Source of the DNA: Zoogloea ramigera
GTDB lineage: Bacteria > Pseudomonadota > Gammaproteobacteria > Burkholderiales > Rhodocyclaceae
DNA: 50,428 bases
Direction of reading: 5' to 3'
Assembly: GCF_006539865.1 (NCBI RefSeq)
Contig: NZ_BJNV01000035.1
Span: 1 to 50,428, forward strand
Under the pieces are notes generated by a model. It saw only the letters and a program-made list of their open reading frames with translations. It did no database searches and was not told the origin of the DNA. Position numbers and translations under genes: made by a program. The stretch's first letter is position 1, and each line of letters opens with the position of its first letter. Positions 26,009 to 34,001 of this stretch are shown here, piece after piece.

Positions 26009-27247
26009 TTATTCGACGACCTTGTCGATCACGATGCTGAGCTTGCGGGCGCCGGGCTGCACCGGGCCGCTCTCGCCGCGCAGGTCGCCGGGCTTGGCGG
26101 TGGCGTCGCCCGACCTGGAAACCCGCGCCTCGATGCGCAGGCTGCCGGCCGACGAGAGCTTGAACTCGGGGCTGAGCGCCATGCTGTCGTCGAGGGTGAA
26201 CTCCCGTGGCAGGTCGGCGACGCGGGTACGCACCACGGCCAGCGGCATGCGCGGGCCTTCGGCGGCGCGGGCGAAGATGAATACCACGTCGTCGGGCGCG
26301 GCCTTGGCCTTGAGGGCCGGGGCCAGCTCGACCCGGCCGCTCACGGTTTTACCCGCTGCGGCCTCAGTGCCGGCCTTGGGGCTGGTATTGGGGCTTGCTG
26401 AGGCCTTGCCCGCGCCGAGCTGGCTCTTCGCCTTCTCGATGCCGGCGGCGAGGTTCTGGGCGTCGGGGCTGCCGGGCGGGAGCATCGCCAGCACGGCCTC
26501 CCAGTGGCGCACCGCATCGGCGAAGTTGCTGCGGAAGAAGGCGTCGGTGCCGGCCAGCACCAGGGCCTGGGGGTTTTGCGGTTCGTCCTTCAGCACGCGC
26601 TGGAGGAGGTCGCGCCCGCGGCCTTCGACGCGCCCCTGGTTGAGCTCGGCGGACAGTTCGGCCACCTGGAGCATCATTTCGGAGCTGGCCTCCATCGCCG
26701 CGCCGGCCTTGTCGAAGGCCTTGGCGGCGTCGGCGAAGCGGCCGGTCACCATGTAGCTGCGGCCGAGCATGGCCCAGCCTTCGAGATTGCCCGGGTCTTT
26801 TTCGAGCTTGGCGGCGAGGGCGTCGACCATTTTTTCGATCTCGGCGGCGGAGGCCTGCTGGCCTTCGCGGGCCGCCGGGTCGAGGGCGGCCGGCGTGCCG
26901 AGCACGACGTACAGCACGGCGGCGGCCAGCGGCAGCGTGACGGCCAGCGCCAGCGCGGTGCGCGGCAGCCGGCGCGGGGTCAGCGGCGCGGCGTCGGCCA
27001 CCTCGGCGGCGGCGACGTCTTCGAGCACCCGGCGTTCGAGCTCGTCGCGGGCGCTGCCATAGTCGGCCTGGGACAGCACGCCGCTGGCCAGGTCACGCTC
27101 GAGCTCGGCGAGCTGGTCGCGGTAGATGGCGGTGTTGATGGCCTTGCGCGAGGCGCCCGCGCCACCGTGCCGGCGCAGCAGCGGCCAGCACAGCACGGCG
27201 AGGACGAGGAGGGTAAGCAGGCCGGTGCTGATCCAGAAGGCGGTCAT
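26009..27247 (-). CDS. ccmI: Cytochrome c maturation protein CcmI
   Basis: This 412-residue membrane protein has two N-terminal TM helices (about 3-20 and 93-115) flanking a cytoplasmic loop with RKAINTAIYRDQLAELERDLASGVLSQADYGSARDELERRVLED. That is the leucine-zipper-like CcmI-1 segment. The periplasmic part has TPR repeats (about 135-265: LEGWAMLGRSYMVTGRFADAAKAFDKA and so on) that bind the C-terminus of apocytochrome c and chaperone it to the CcmFH lyase. A further C-terminal beta domain (VSGRVELAPALKAKAAPDDVVFIFARA) is typical of long CcmI forms. Its start overlaps the ccmH stop by 4 bases. It is the last gene of the ccmABCDEFGHI operon. Confidence 0.93.
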   Translation of the reverse strand: MTAFWISTGLLTLLVLAVLCWPLLRRHGGAGASRKAINTAIYRDQLAELERDLASGVLSQADYGSARDELERRVLEDVAAAEVADAAPLTPRRLPRTALALAVTLPLAAAVLYVVLGTPAALDPAAREGQQASAAEIEKMVDALAAKLEKDPGNLEGWAMLGRSYMVTGRFADAAKAFDKAGAAMEASSEMMLQVAELSAELNQGRVEGRGRDLLQRVLKDEPQNPQALVLAGTDAFFRSNFADAVRHWEAVLAMLPPGSPDAQNLAAGIEKAKSQLGAGKASASPNTSPKAGTEAAAGKTVSGRVELAPALKAKAAPDDVVFIFARAAEGPRMPLAVVRTRVADLPREFTLDDSMALSPEFKLSSAGSLRIEARVSRSGDATAKPGDLRGESGPVQPGARKLSIVIDKVVE

Positions 27248-27738
27248 GCGTTGTGTTTGGGCGGGTTGTCGGTGCCGGGGTCGGCGAGGAGGGCTTTGGC
27301 GGCGGCCTTGTCGGCGGCCGTCAGCGCGGTGGGGGCGAGGCCGGCGCTGCGCCGGCGCAGGTAGGCGATGAGGCCGACGAGGGCGCCGACGAGCAGCACG
27401 AAGGGGCCGAACCACAGGAGCCAGGTGGTCGGCTTGACCGGCGGGCGGTAGAGCACGAAGTCACCGTAGCGGGCGACCAGGTAGTCCTTGATCTCCGGGT
27501 CTGACTTGCCGTCGCGAATCAGTTTGCGCACTTCACGGCGCAGGTCTTCGGCCAGCTCGGCGCGGGAGGCGGCGAGGCTCTCGTTCTGGCACACCAGGCA
27601 GCGCAGCTCTTCGGATATGACGACGAGGCGGGCTTCGACGGCCGGGTCTTCGGCCATCGGGGTGGCGTCGGCGGCGAGGCTGGCACCGGCGGTACCGAGC
27701 ACGGCGGCCGTCAGCAGGCAGGCGAGGGCGCGCTTCAT
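27244..27738 (-). CDS. ccmH: Cytochrome c maturation thiol oxidoreductase CcmH
   Basis: This 164-residue protein has a signal peptide (MKRALACLLTAAVLGTAGASLAA). The redox motif C47-x2-C50 sits in EELRCLVCQNESLAASRAELAEDLRREV, and a C-terminal TM anchor at about 105-126 (WLLWFGPFVLLVGALVGLIAYLRRR). It reduces the heme-binding cysteines of apocytochrome c in the periplasm together with CcmG and works with CcmF in heme ligation. The length is that of the short (CcmL-type) form, with the TPR part supplied separately by CcmI. It overlaps ccmG and ccmI by 4 bases on each side. Confidence 0.95.
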   Translation of the reverse strand: MKRALACLLTAAVLGTAGASLAADATPMAEDPAVEARLVVISEELRCLVCQNESLAASRAELAEDLRREVRKLIRDGKSDPEIKDYLVARYGDFVLYRPPVKPTTWLLWFGPFVLLVGALVGLIAYLRRRSAGLAPTALTAADKAAAKALLADPGTDNPPKHNA

Positions 27739-28325
27739 GAGGCTTCCCCGGCGAGCTGCCTGGCGAGCGGGAGGATCTTCTGTTCGAGCGCCTCGGGGGT
27801 GATCGGGCCGATCTGCTTGAAGCGGATGATGCCTTTCTTGTCGATCAGGTAGGTCTCAGGCACGCCGTACACGCCGTAGTCGATGCCGACCCGGCCGTCC
27901 ATGTCGAGCACCGACAGCGCGTAGGGGTCGCCGTGGCGGGCCAGCCAGGCGCCGGCGCGTTGGCGCACCAGGGCGGGCTCTTCGCCGGCAGGGACTTTCT
28001 TCATGTCGATCTCGCCGTCGCCGCGCAGCTCTTTGTAGTTGAGGCCGACGATGGGCAGGCCGCCCTGCTTGGCGAAGGCCACCAGCAGCGGGTGCTCGGC
28101 CCGGCACGACACGCACCACGAGGCCCACACGTTGAGCAGCCACACCTGGCCGCGCATGTCGGCGGGCGAGAACTGCTTGCCCGGGGCGAGGGTGTCGAGG
28201 CGGAACTCGGGGGCCGGCTTGCCGACCAGCGGCGAGGGCACCTCGCGCGGGTCGCGCTTGAGGCCGACGGCCAGGAACACCACCAGGACGAGGAAAACAG
28301 CGAGGGGAATCAGGAAACGTTTCAA
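27735..28325 (-). CDS. ccmG: Thiol:disulfide interchange protein CcmG/DsbE
   Basis: This is a 196-residue membrane-anchored thioredoxin-like protein. An N-terminal TM (about 4-22) is followed by PLVGKPAPEFRLDTL, then the active site C71-x2-C74 in NVWASWCVSCRAEHP. The CcmG acidic insert (GEIDMKKVPAGEEPAL) and GVYGVPETYLIDKKGIIRFKQIG with cis-Pro follow. It carries electrons from DsbD/CcdA to CcmH and apocytochrome. No ATG is available near the N-terminus: the best start is TTG at 28325-28323, which overlaps the ccmF stop (TTGA), so initiation is probably coupled to ccmF translation. The far upstream in-frame ATG lies deep inside ccmF and is rejected. Confidence 0.92.
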   Translation of the reverse strand: MKRFLIPLAVFLVLVVFLAVGLKRDPREVPSPLVGKPAPEFRLDTLAPGKQFSPADMRGQVWLLNVWASWCVSCRAEHPLLVAFAKQGGLPIVGLNYKELRGDGEIDMKKVPAGEEPALVRQRAGAWLARHGDPYALSVLDMDGRVGIDYGVYGVPETYLIDKKGIIRFKQIGPITPEALEQKILPLARQLAGEAS

Positions 28326-30277
28326 GAGGCGGCTCCCTGGCCGGCCAGGCGGGCAGCCCGGGCGGCCTTGGCGGTGAGGCGGTAGCGGCGGTCGGCGGCG
28401 GCGAGGAGGCCGCCCAGGGCCATCATCACCACGCCGCCCCAGATCCAGCTGACGAAGGGTTTGTAATACACGCGCACGCTCCAGGCGCCGTCGCCGCCTT
28501 CCAGCGGGTCGCCCAGCGAGACGTAGATGTCGCGGGTCAGGCCGGGGTCGATGAAGGCTTCGGTCATCGGCATCGCGGAAGAGAGGTACTTGCGTTTCTC
28601 GGGGTGCAGCGGCATCACCAGCTTGCCGTCCTCGAGGAGCTCGAGGTTGCCACGGGCGGCGCTGTAGTTGGGGCCTTCGATGCCCTCGACGCCCAGGAAG
28701 CGGATCGTGTAGTGGCCGGCCGCCACGGTGTCGCCGGGGGCCATGCGCACGTCGCGCTCGGTTTCGTAGTGCTTGACCATCACGATGCCGACCACGCACA
28801 CCGCGATGCCCATGTGGGCCACGTGCATCCCCCAGAAGGCCAGCGGCGGCAGGCCCGACTTGAGGCGCGCAGCGATCTGCAGCAGCGAGGCGCCGATGAT
28901 CCACACCGCCAGCGCAAGGCCCAGCGCCACCCCGGCCGACCACTCGCCGGCGGCGAAGGGCAGCGCCACGCCGGCCAGCGCCGCGATGGCCAGCGCCACG
29001 CGCAGTGGGCGGATGATGTCGGCGAGGCTGGCCTGTTTCCAGCGCGCCACCGGCCCGGCGGCCATCAGGAACAGCAGCGGCACCATCAGCGGCGCGAACA
29101 CCGCGTTGAAATACGGTGGGCCCACCGACAGCTTGCCCAGGTTGAGGGCGTCGAGCACCAGCGGATACAGCGTGCCGAGCATCACCGCGCCGGCCGCGCA
29201 CAGCAGCAGCACGTTGTTGATGAGCAGCAGGGTCTCCCGCGACACCAGCGCGAAGGCGCCGCCGATGCTCACCTTGGGCGCGCGCCAGGCGAACAGGGTG
29301 AGGGACGCGCCCACCACCACCGCCAGGAAGATCAGGATGAACACGCCACGCTTGGGGTCGGAGGCAAACGCATGCACCGAGCTCAGCACCCCCGAGCGGA
29401 CCAGGAAGGTGCCCAGCAGCGACAGCGAGAACGCGCCGATGGCCAGCAGCACCGTCCAGTTCTTGAAGCTGCCGCGCTTCTCGGTGACGGCCAGCGAGTG
29501 GATGAGCGCGGTGCCGACCAGCCAGGGCATGAAGGAGGCGTTCTCGACCGGGTCCCAGAACCACCAGCCGCCCCAGCCCAGCTCGTAGTAGGCCCAGATC
29601 GAGCCGAGGCCGATGCCCAGCGTGAGGAAGATCCACGCGGCGGTCGTCCACGGCCGCGACCAGCGCGCCCAGGCGGCATCGAGCCGGCCCGACAGCAGCG
29701 CGGCGATGGCGAAGGCGAACGCCACCGAGAAGCCCACGTAGCCCATGTAGAGCATCGGCGGGTGGAAGATCAGGCCCGGGTCTTGAAGCAGCGGGTTGAG
29801 GTCGCGGCCGTCGTCGGCGCCGGGCAGGAGGCGCTCGAAGGGGCTGGAGGTGAGCAGGATGAACAGCAGGAAGCCCGCCGCCACCAGGCCCATCACGCCC
29901 TCAACCCGCGCCACCATGTCGTCGGGCAGGCTGCGCGAGAAGGCCGCGACCGCCATCCCCCACAGGGACAGCATCAGCACCCACAAGAGCAGCGAGCCCT
30001 CGTGGCCACCCCACACGCCGGCGATGCGGTATTCGAGCGGCAGCCGCGAGTTGGAGTGCTGGGCCACGTAGAGCACCGAGAAGTCATTGCCGATGAAGGC
30101 CGCGGTGAGGCAGCCGAAGGCGATCGCGATGAGCAGGAACAGCGTGGCCGAGGCCGGCCGCGCGAGCGCCACCCAGGCCGCCACCCCACGCTGGGCGCCG
30201 ATCAGCGGAAGCGTGCCCTGCACCAGGGCGACCAGCAGGGCGAGGACGAGGGCGAAGGTGCCGATTTCCGGGATCAT
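28322..30277 (-). CDS. ccmF: Heme lyase subunit CcmF
   Basis: This 651-residue polytopic membrane protein has about 14-15 TM helices and is the core of the cytochrome c heme lyase. The tryptophan-rich WWD heme-binding motif lies at about 234-250 (GWGGWWFWDPVENASFM). Other family segments include LEYRIAGVWGGHEGSLLLWVLML, HPPMLYMGYVGFSVAF and a periplasmic C-terminal domain (YTIRFLGVEGIEGPNY). It receives heme from CcmE and ligates it to the CxxCH of apocytochrome c with CcmH and CcmI. There is no recognisable Shine-Dalgarno before the ATG. The 43-base gap to ccmE is filled by a C-rich heptamer-like repeat. The stop overlaps the ccmG TTG start. Confidence 0.97.
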   Translation of the reverse strand: MIPEIGTFALVLALLVALVQGTLPLIGAQRGVAAWVALARPASATLFLLIAIAFGCLTAAFIGNDFSVLYVAQHSNSRLPLEYRIAGVWGGHEGSLLLWVLMLSLWGMAVAAFSRSLPDDMVARVEGVMGLVAAGFLLFILLTSSPFERLLPGADDGRDLNPLLQDPGLIFHPPMLYMGYVGFSVAFAFAIAALLSGRLDAAWARWSRPWTTAAWIFLTLGIGLGSIWAYYELGWGGWWFWDPVENASFMPWLVGTALIHSLAVTEKRGSFKNWTVLLAIGAFSLSLLGTFLVRSGVLSSVHAFASDPKRGVFILIFLAVVVGASLTLFAWRAPKVSIGGAFALVSRETLLLINNVLLLCAAGAVMLGTLYPLVLDALNLGKLSVGPPYFNAVFAPLMVPLLFLMAAGPVARWKQASLADIIRPLRVALAIAALAGVALPFAAGEWSAGVALGLALAVWIIGASLLQIAARLKSGLPPLAFWGMHVAHMGIAVCVVGIVMVKHYETERDVRMAPGDTVAAGHYTIRFLGVEGIEGPNYSAARGNLELLEDGKLVMPLHPEKRKYLSSAMPMTEAFIDPGLTRDIYVSLGDPLEGGDGAWSVRVYYKPFVSWIWGGVVMMALGGLLAAADRRYRLTAKAARAARLAGQGAAS

Positions 30278-30284
30278 GGGCGGT

Positions 30285-30320
30285 GGGGAGTGGGAGGTAG
30301 GGAGTGGGAAATCAGGGGGC
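30285..30320 (-). repeat. C-rich ACTCCCC-type repeat before ccmF
   Basis: Read on the plus strand it is GGGGAGTGGGAGGTAGGGAG followed by TGGGAAATCAGGGGGC. On the coding strand this is a run of degenerate ACTCCCC heptamers preceded by GCCCCCTGATTTCCC. It fills the space between the ccmE stop and the ccmF ATG and replaces any Shine-Dalgarno. Similar elements occur at 31744-31784 and 47141-47175. The plus strand has four runs of at least three G within quadruplex-forming spacing. Confidence 0.7.
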
Positions 30321-30761
30321 TTATTGTTTCAGGGTGCGGGAGGCCTCGTGGGCCTTGTCGACAGCGGCCTGGGCCTCGGGCGGCATGTAGTTTTCGTCGT
30401 GCTTGGCGAGCACCTCGGAGGCGGTGAACAGGCCGTCGGGCCCGATGCTGCCCTGGGCGACCACGCCTTTGCCCTCGCTGAAGAGGTCCGGCAGGATGCC
30501 CTTGTAGCTCACCGGGATCTCCTTGGCCGTGTCGGTGACGACGAAGCGCGCGGTGATGTCGGTGCGTTGCAGGCTGCCCTCCTTCACCAGCCCGCCGATG
30601 CGGAAGGGGCGCCCCTGGGGCGCCTCGCCGCTGGCCACCTGGGTCGGCGTGAAGAAGAACACCAGGTTGCTCTGGAAGGCGTTGAGGATCAGCGCGGCGG
30701 CAATACCGATGGCGGCGAGGCCGCCTACGACGATGGCGAGGCGTTTCTGGCGGGGTTTCAT
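30321..30761 (-). CDS. ccmE: Heme chaperone CcmE
   Basis: This is a 146-residue protein with an N-terminal TM anchor ([22 protein letters not shown]) and a periplasmic OB-fold ([35 protein letters not shown]). The covalent heme-binding residue is H121 in the HDENY motif ([12 protein letters not shown]), so this is the classical His-type CcmE rather than the Cys-type variant. It takes heme from the CcmABCD complex and passes it to CcmF. It lies between ccmD and ccmF in the operon, 36 bases after ccmD. Confidence 0.97.
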   Translation of the reverse strand: MKPRQKRLAIVVGGLAAIGIAAALILNAFQSNLVFFFTPTQVASGEAPQGRPFRIGGLVKEGSLQRTDITARFVVTDTAKEIPVSYKGILPDLFSEGKGVVAQGSIGPDGLFTASEVLAKHDENYMPPEAQAAVDKAHEASRTLKQ

Positions 30762-30797
30762 GTAATGGCCCTGGGTGATCTGGAGGCGCGGCCCGGC

Positions 30798-31001
30798 TCA
30801 GGGGCGGCGGCTGGCGTGCTCATTGAGAGCCTCCCGGTCGGCGGCGAGTTCCCGGCGCAGCAGGCGGCGGGTGTCGGCAAAGCGCTTCCTGGCGAGCTGG
30901 GTTTCGATCAGCAGGGCGGCAAAGGTCACGCCGAAGCTGCCCCACACATAGAGGCCGTAGCCCCCCATCGCAAAGAATTCGGCGGCGCTGCCCCAGTTCA
31001 T
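30798..31001 (-). CDS. ccmD: Heme exporter small subunit CcmD
   Basis: This is a 67-residue single-TM protein reading MNWGSAAEFFAMGGYGLYVWGSFG, the conserved CcmD opening, with a TM at about 15-34 and a charged cytoplasmic tail. It releases holo-CcmE from the CcmABC complex. Its ATG overlaps the ccmC stop (ATGA), which fixes the start. It is easily missed because it is short. Confidence 0.93.
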   Translation of the reverse strand: MNWGSAAEFFAMGGYGLYVWGSFGVTFAALLIETQLARKRFADTRRLLRRELAADREALNEHASRRP

Positions 31002-31735
31002 CGCTGCATCTCCGGAAGCTCGGCCACCCAGCCGGCGTGGTGTTCGCGTTCGAGGATGATCGCCCGCACCCGGTACAGGCTCATCGCGATGCTGTACATC
31101 CAGAAGGCCAGCGCCATCAGCAGCATGCCCCACAGCATGGTGGTGGCCATGGAGGGCGCCTTGGTGAGGGACACCGAGGCGCCCTGGTGCAGGGTGTTCC
31201 ACCACTTCACCGAGAAATAGATGATCGGCACGTTCACCACGCCCACCAGCGCCACGATGGCGCCGGCTTTGTCTGCGCGGCGCGGGTCGTCGATGGCCGA
31301 GGTGAGGGCGATGTAGCCGAGGTAGAGGAAGAACAGGATCAGCTCGGAGGTGAGGCGCGCGTCCCACACCCACCAGGCGCCCCACATCGGCTTGCCCCAC
31401 AGGGCGCCAGTCCATAGCGACAGGAAGGCGAACAGTGCGCCGGTGGGCGCCAGGGCGGCGCTCATCATGCCTGACAGCCGGGTGTTGAAGGTGATGCCGA
31501 TGGCGGCCCAGAAGGCCATCACGCAGTAGATGAACATCGACATCCACGAGGCCGGCACGTGGATGAAGATGATCCGGTAGCCCTCGCCCTGCTGGAAATC
31601 GGTGGGTGCGACGAAGAAGCTGATCCACAGCCCGGCGGCGCAGAAGGCCGTGGCCAGCGCGGCAAACCACGGCCACAGCTTCCCGGCGAGGGGGTAGAAG
31701 CTGGCCGGCGAGGCGAACTTGAACCAGTTGATCAT
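30998..31735 (-). CDS. ccmC: Heme-handling membrane protein CcmC
   Basis: This 245-residue protein has six TM helices and the WWD domain (GKPMWGAWWVWDARLTSELILFFLYLGY), with the expected flanking external histidines (IIFIHVPASWMSMF and NTLHQG). It presents heme to CcmE on the periplasmic face. The start MINWFKFASPASFYPLAGK is the family start. The upstream in-frame extension covers the heptamer repeat and ccmB and is rejected. As for ccmF, no Shine-Dalgarno precedes the ATG; the region is occupied by a C-rich repeat. It overlaps ccmD by 4 bases. Confidence 0.96.
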   Translation of the reverse strand: MINWFKFASPASFYPLAGKLWPWFAALATAFCAAGLWISFFVAPTDFQQGEGYRIIFIHVPASWMSMFIYCVMAFWAAIGITFNTRLSGMMSAALAPTGALFAFLSLWTGALWGKPMWGAWWVWDARLTSELILFFLYLGYIALTSAIDDPRRADKAGAIVALVGVVNVPIIYFSVKWWNTLHQGASVSLTKAPSMATTMLWGMLLMALAFWMYSIAMSLYRVRAIILEREHHAGWVAELPEMQR

Positions 31736-31743
31736 GGGGTGAT

Positions 31744-31784
31744 GGGGAGTGGTAGTGGGGAGTGGGAAATGGGAAGTCAGGGGG
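31744..31784 (-). repeat. C-rich ACTCCCC-type repeat before ccmC
   Basis: The plus strand reads GGGGAGTGGTAGTGGGGAGT, then GGGAAATGGGAAGTCAGGGG, ending at the ccmB stop codon. It resembles the element before ccmF, including the GGGAAAT and TCAGGGGGC parts, and fills the 49-base gap between ccmB and the ccmC ATG. Confidence 0.7.
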
Positions 31785-32450
31785 CTAGTCGAGGGCGATG
31801 CGTAGCGCGGCGGTGGCGGCCCACGGGGCAAAGAACACACCCAGCGCCAGCAGCGCGCCGAGCAGCGACAAATGCCCGCCAGCGCCCAGGCCGGCCACGT
31901 CGGCCTCGACCGCGCCGGCGCCAAAAATCAGCGCCGGAATATACAGGGGCAGCACCAGCAGCGACAGCAGCACACCGCCGCCGCGCACACCCAGGGTGAG
32001 CGCCGCGCCGATCGCGCCGATCAGCGACAGGATGGGCGTGCCCAGCAAGAGCGAGAGCATCAGCACCCCCAGCGCCCGCGCCGACAGGTCGAACTGCAGC
32101 CCCAGCACCGGTGCCAGCAGCACCAGCGGCAGGCCCGAGGTGAGCCAGTGGGCGAGCACCTTGCCGCTCACCAGCACGGCCAGCGGAGTAGGAGACAGGG
32201 CCATCTGCTCGAGAGTTCCGTCCTGGTGGTCGGTGGCGAACAGGCGACCGAGGGACAGCATGGCCGCCAGCAGCGCGGCGACCCACAGCACGCCCGGGGC
32301 GATGCGCCGCAGCATCGCGGTTTCGGGCCCGATCCCGAGGGGGAACAGGCTGACCACGATCATGAAGAAGAACAGCGCGGTGAGCACCTCGCTCTTGCGC
32401 CGGGCGGCGAGCAGCAGGTCGCGGCGGACGATGGCGATGAAGGCGTTCAT
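31785..32450 (-). CDS. ccmB: Heme exporter permease CcmB
   Basis: This 221-residue membrane protein has six TM helices. It begins MNAFIAIVRRDLLLAARRKSEVLTALFFFMIVVSLFPLGIGPE and contains the CcmB-typical DGTLEQMALSP loop and LVSGKVLAHWL. It is the permease partner of the CcmA ATPase; the complex with CcmC and CcmD drives release of holo-CcmE. The start overlaps the ccmA stop (ATGA). Confidence 0.95.
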   Translation of the reverse strand: MNAFIAIVRRDLLLAARRKSEVLTALFFFMIVVSLFPLGIGPETAMLRRIAPGVLWVAALLAAMLSLGRLFATDHQDGTLEQMALSPTPLAVLVSGKVLAHWLTSGLPLVLLAPVLGLQFDLSARALGVLMLSLLLGTPILSLIGAIGAALTLGVRGGGVLLSLLVLPLYIPALIFGAGAVEADVAGLGAGGHLSLLGALLALGVFFAPWAATAALRIALD

Positions 32451-33061
32451 CGGCCCAGCCTCAGGTTGCCGCCGCTGCCGGCCAAATGCACCGCCTGGTG
32501 GCTGGTGAACAGCAGCAGGCCGCCGCGGGCGAGGTGTTCGTCGAGGATGTTGCACAGTTGGTCCACCGCTGCCACGTCGAGGGCAACGAAGGGTTCGTCG
32601 AGGACCCACAGCCGGGCCTGGCTGCACAGCAGGCGGGCCAGCGCCACGCGGCGCTTCTGGCCCTGGGAGAGCACCCGGCTGGGCAGGTCCTCACGCCCGG
32701 CGAGGCCGATGCGGCGCAGGGCAGCGAGGGCGGTGGCCTCGTCCAGCGGCCGCCCGGCCACCGCGGCGGCGATCTGCAGGTTCTCGAGGGCCGACAGGTC
32801 GTCCTTGATCGCCGGAGCGTGGCCCAGGTAGAGCAGGCGCGCGTGGAACTCGTCGCGGGCCTCGGCCACCGGCCGGCCCTCCCATTCGAGGTGCCCCTCG
32901 GCGGCGCCGGCCAGCCCGGCCACGATGCGCAGCAGGCTCGTCTTGCCCGCCCCGTTGGGGCCTTCGACCTGCAGCCATTCGCCGGCCGGGACGACAAAGT
33001 CCACGCCGGAAAACAGGCGGCGATCACCGCGATCGCAGGCAAGGCCGTGGGCTTGGAGCAT
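32447..33061 (-). CDS. ccmA: Heme exporter ATP-binding protein CcmA
   Basis: This is a 204-residue ABC ATPase with Walker A GPNGAGKTSLL, the ABC signature LSQGQKRRVALARLL, Walker B LWVLDEPFVALD and the H-loop LLLFTSHQAVH. It powers the CcmABCD step of cytochrome c maturation at the cytoplasmic face. The start MLQAHGLAC is preferred; a Met 12 residues upstream adds an Arg-rich extension not typical of the family. It is the first gene of ccmABCDEFGHI. The operon promoter should lie in 33062-33136, between this start and the terminator of the upstream ParA-like gene; no clear hexamers were seen there. Confidence 0.96.
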   Translation of the reverse strand: MLQAHGLACDRGDRRLFSGVDFVVPAGEWLQVEGPNGAGKTSLLRIVAGLAGAAEGHLEWEGRPVAEARDEFHARLLYLGHAPAIKDDLSALENLQIAAAVAGRPLDEATALAALRRIGLAGREDLPSRVLSQGQKRRVALARLLCSQARLWVLDEPFVALDVAAVDQLCNILDEHLARGGLLLFTSHQAVHLAGSGGNLRLGR

Positions 33062-33136
33062 TGGGGCGCGAAACCGGAGAGTCGAAGTCCGGCGCATTCT
33101 GCCCGAGGGGGCGGGGTGGGTAAATGGGGATGGATC

Positions 33137-33165
33137 AAGGAAAACCGCCCCGCGATGCGGGGCGG
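33137..33165 (-). terminator. Rho-independent terminator after the ParA-like gene
   Basis: On the minus strand CCGCCCCGC (33165-33157) and GCGGGGCGG (33153-33145) form a perfect 9-bp stem with a 3-base loop, followed by TTTTCC. It lies 27 bases beyond the ParA-like stop and insulates the ccm operon. Confidence 0.88.
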
Positions 33166-33191
33166 CGTGCCTGGGTGTGACGGCGGGGGCG

Positions 33192-33878
33192 TCAGTGATG
33201 GGGGCTGCCGGCGTAGGTATCGGGCGTCTGGATGGCGGGGCGCACGGCGGGGGCTTCTGCTTCGACGGCCGGGCTGGCCACCTCCATGATCTCCATCACC
33301 TGCCGCGCCAGGCTCCGGCAGGCGTTGCCGAGGTTGGAGGGCAGACCGTCGGGGATGTGCTTTTGCAGCAGGAGCTTGGAGGCCGACAGGCTGGCCACCG
33401 GATGCAGCAGGCGGTGGCGGTGTTCGCCGAGGATCTGGGCCACGTTGCGGTCGGCGGCGTCGCGTTGCCAGGCGTTGGTGGGCCACTGGGAGGGCAGGGC
33501 GTAGGCGTGGGGGAAGGTTTCGAGGTCGCGCAGCACGGTGCGCAGGTCTTCGTGGGAGTCGCGGAAGGGCAGCAGCACGAGATCACAGAGGCCGTCGAGC
33601 TGGCGGTCGACCTCGGAGCGGTTGCCGCCGCCGTCGATCACGCCGATCCAGCCCTGCATGCTGCGCAGCTTGCCGGCGACCTTGTGGAGGGCTTCCGGCG
33701 TGCGGGCGTCGGCGGTGACGTAACGGCGGCCGTCGGGCGAGAGCGGCTCGCGGGAGGTGTCGGTGAGCACGCAGGCGGAGCGCTGGCCGAGCAGCCCGAA
33801 GCCCTGGCAAAGCATGTGGGACAGGGTCGTCTTGCCGGTGCCGCCCTTGTTGCCGATGATGCAGATGATCTGGGACAT
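33192..33878 (-). CDS. Orphan ParA/MinD-like ATPase
   Basis: This 228-residue P-loop ATPase has the deviant Walker A motif of the ParA/MinD class (IGNKGGTGKTTLSHML, with the signature lysine before GGTGKT), WIGVIDGGGNRSEVD as the Walker B-like strand, and CDLVLLPFRDSHEDL. The short switch/effector region and the C-terminal Pro/Ala-rich tail resemble plasmid or conjugative-element ParA-like proteins more than chromosomal Soj. No parB or parS is seen beside it. The start MSQIICIIG has AGAGGT 7 bases upstream. It is followed by a strong terminator and preceded by an inverted repeat next to a candidate -10. Role unknown; possibly positioning of a cargo or a mobile-element relic. Confidence 0.82.
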   Translation of the reverse strand: MSQIICIIGNKGGTGKTTLSHMLCQGFGLLGQRSACVLTDTSREPLSPDGRRYVTADARTPEALHKVAGKLRSMQGWIGVIDGGGNRSEVDRQLDGLCDLVLLPFRDSHEDLRTVLRDLETFPHAYALPSQWPTNAWQRDAADRNVAQILGEHRHRLLHPVASLSASKLLLQKHIPDGLPSNLGNACRSLARQVMEIMEVASPAVEAEAPAVRPAIQTPDTYAGSPHH

Positions 33879-33917
33879 GCGGGTTACCTCTCGCTGGATG
33901 CCGGGCACGATGACATG

Positions 33918-33942
33918 ATTATCTGCCTTGTTACGGCAGGCA
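33918..33942 (-). promoter_or_regulatory. Candidate -10 and inverted repeat upstream of the ParA-like gene
   Basis: On the minus strand GATAAT (33923-33918) is directly preceded by the inverted repeat TGCCT-N9-AGGCA (33942-33924). The spacing would let a bound dimer block the promoter, as in autorepressed parA promoters. No good -35 is visible. Confidence 0.3.
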
Positions 33943-34001
33943 GAGGGGCTGAATTGAGGGCGGATTGCGGCTCAATTTCTTTTTCCTGGCAAGCACTTGC
34001 T

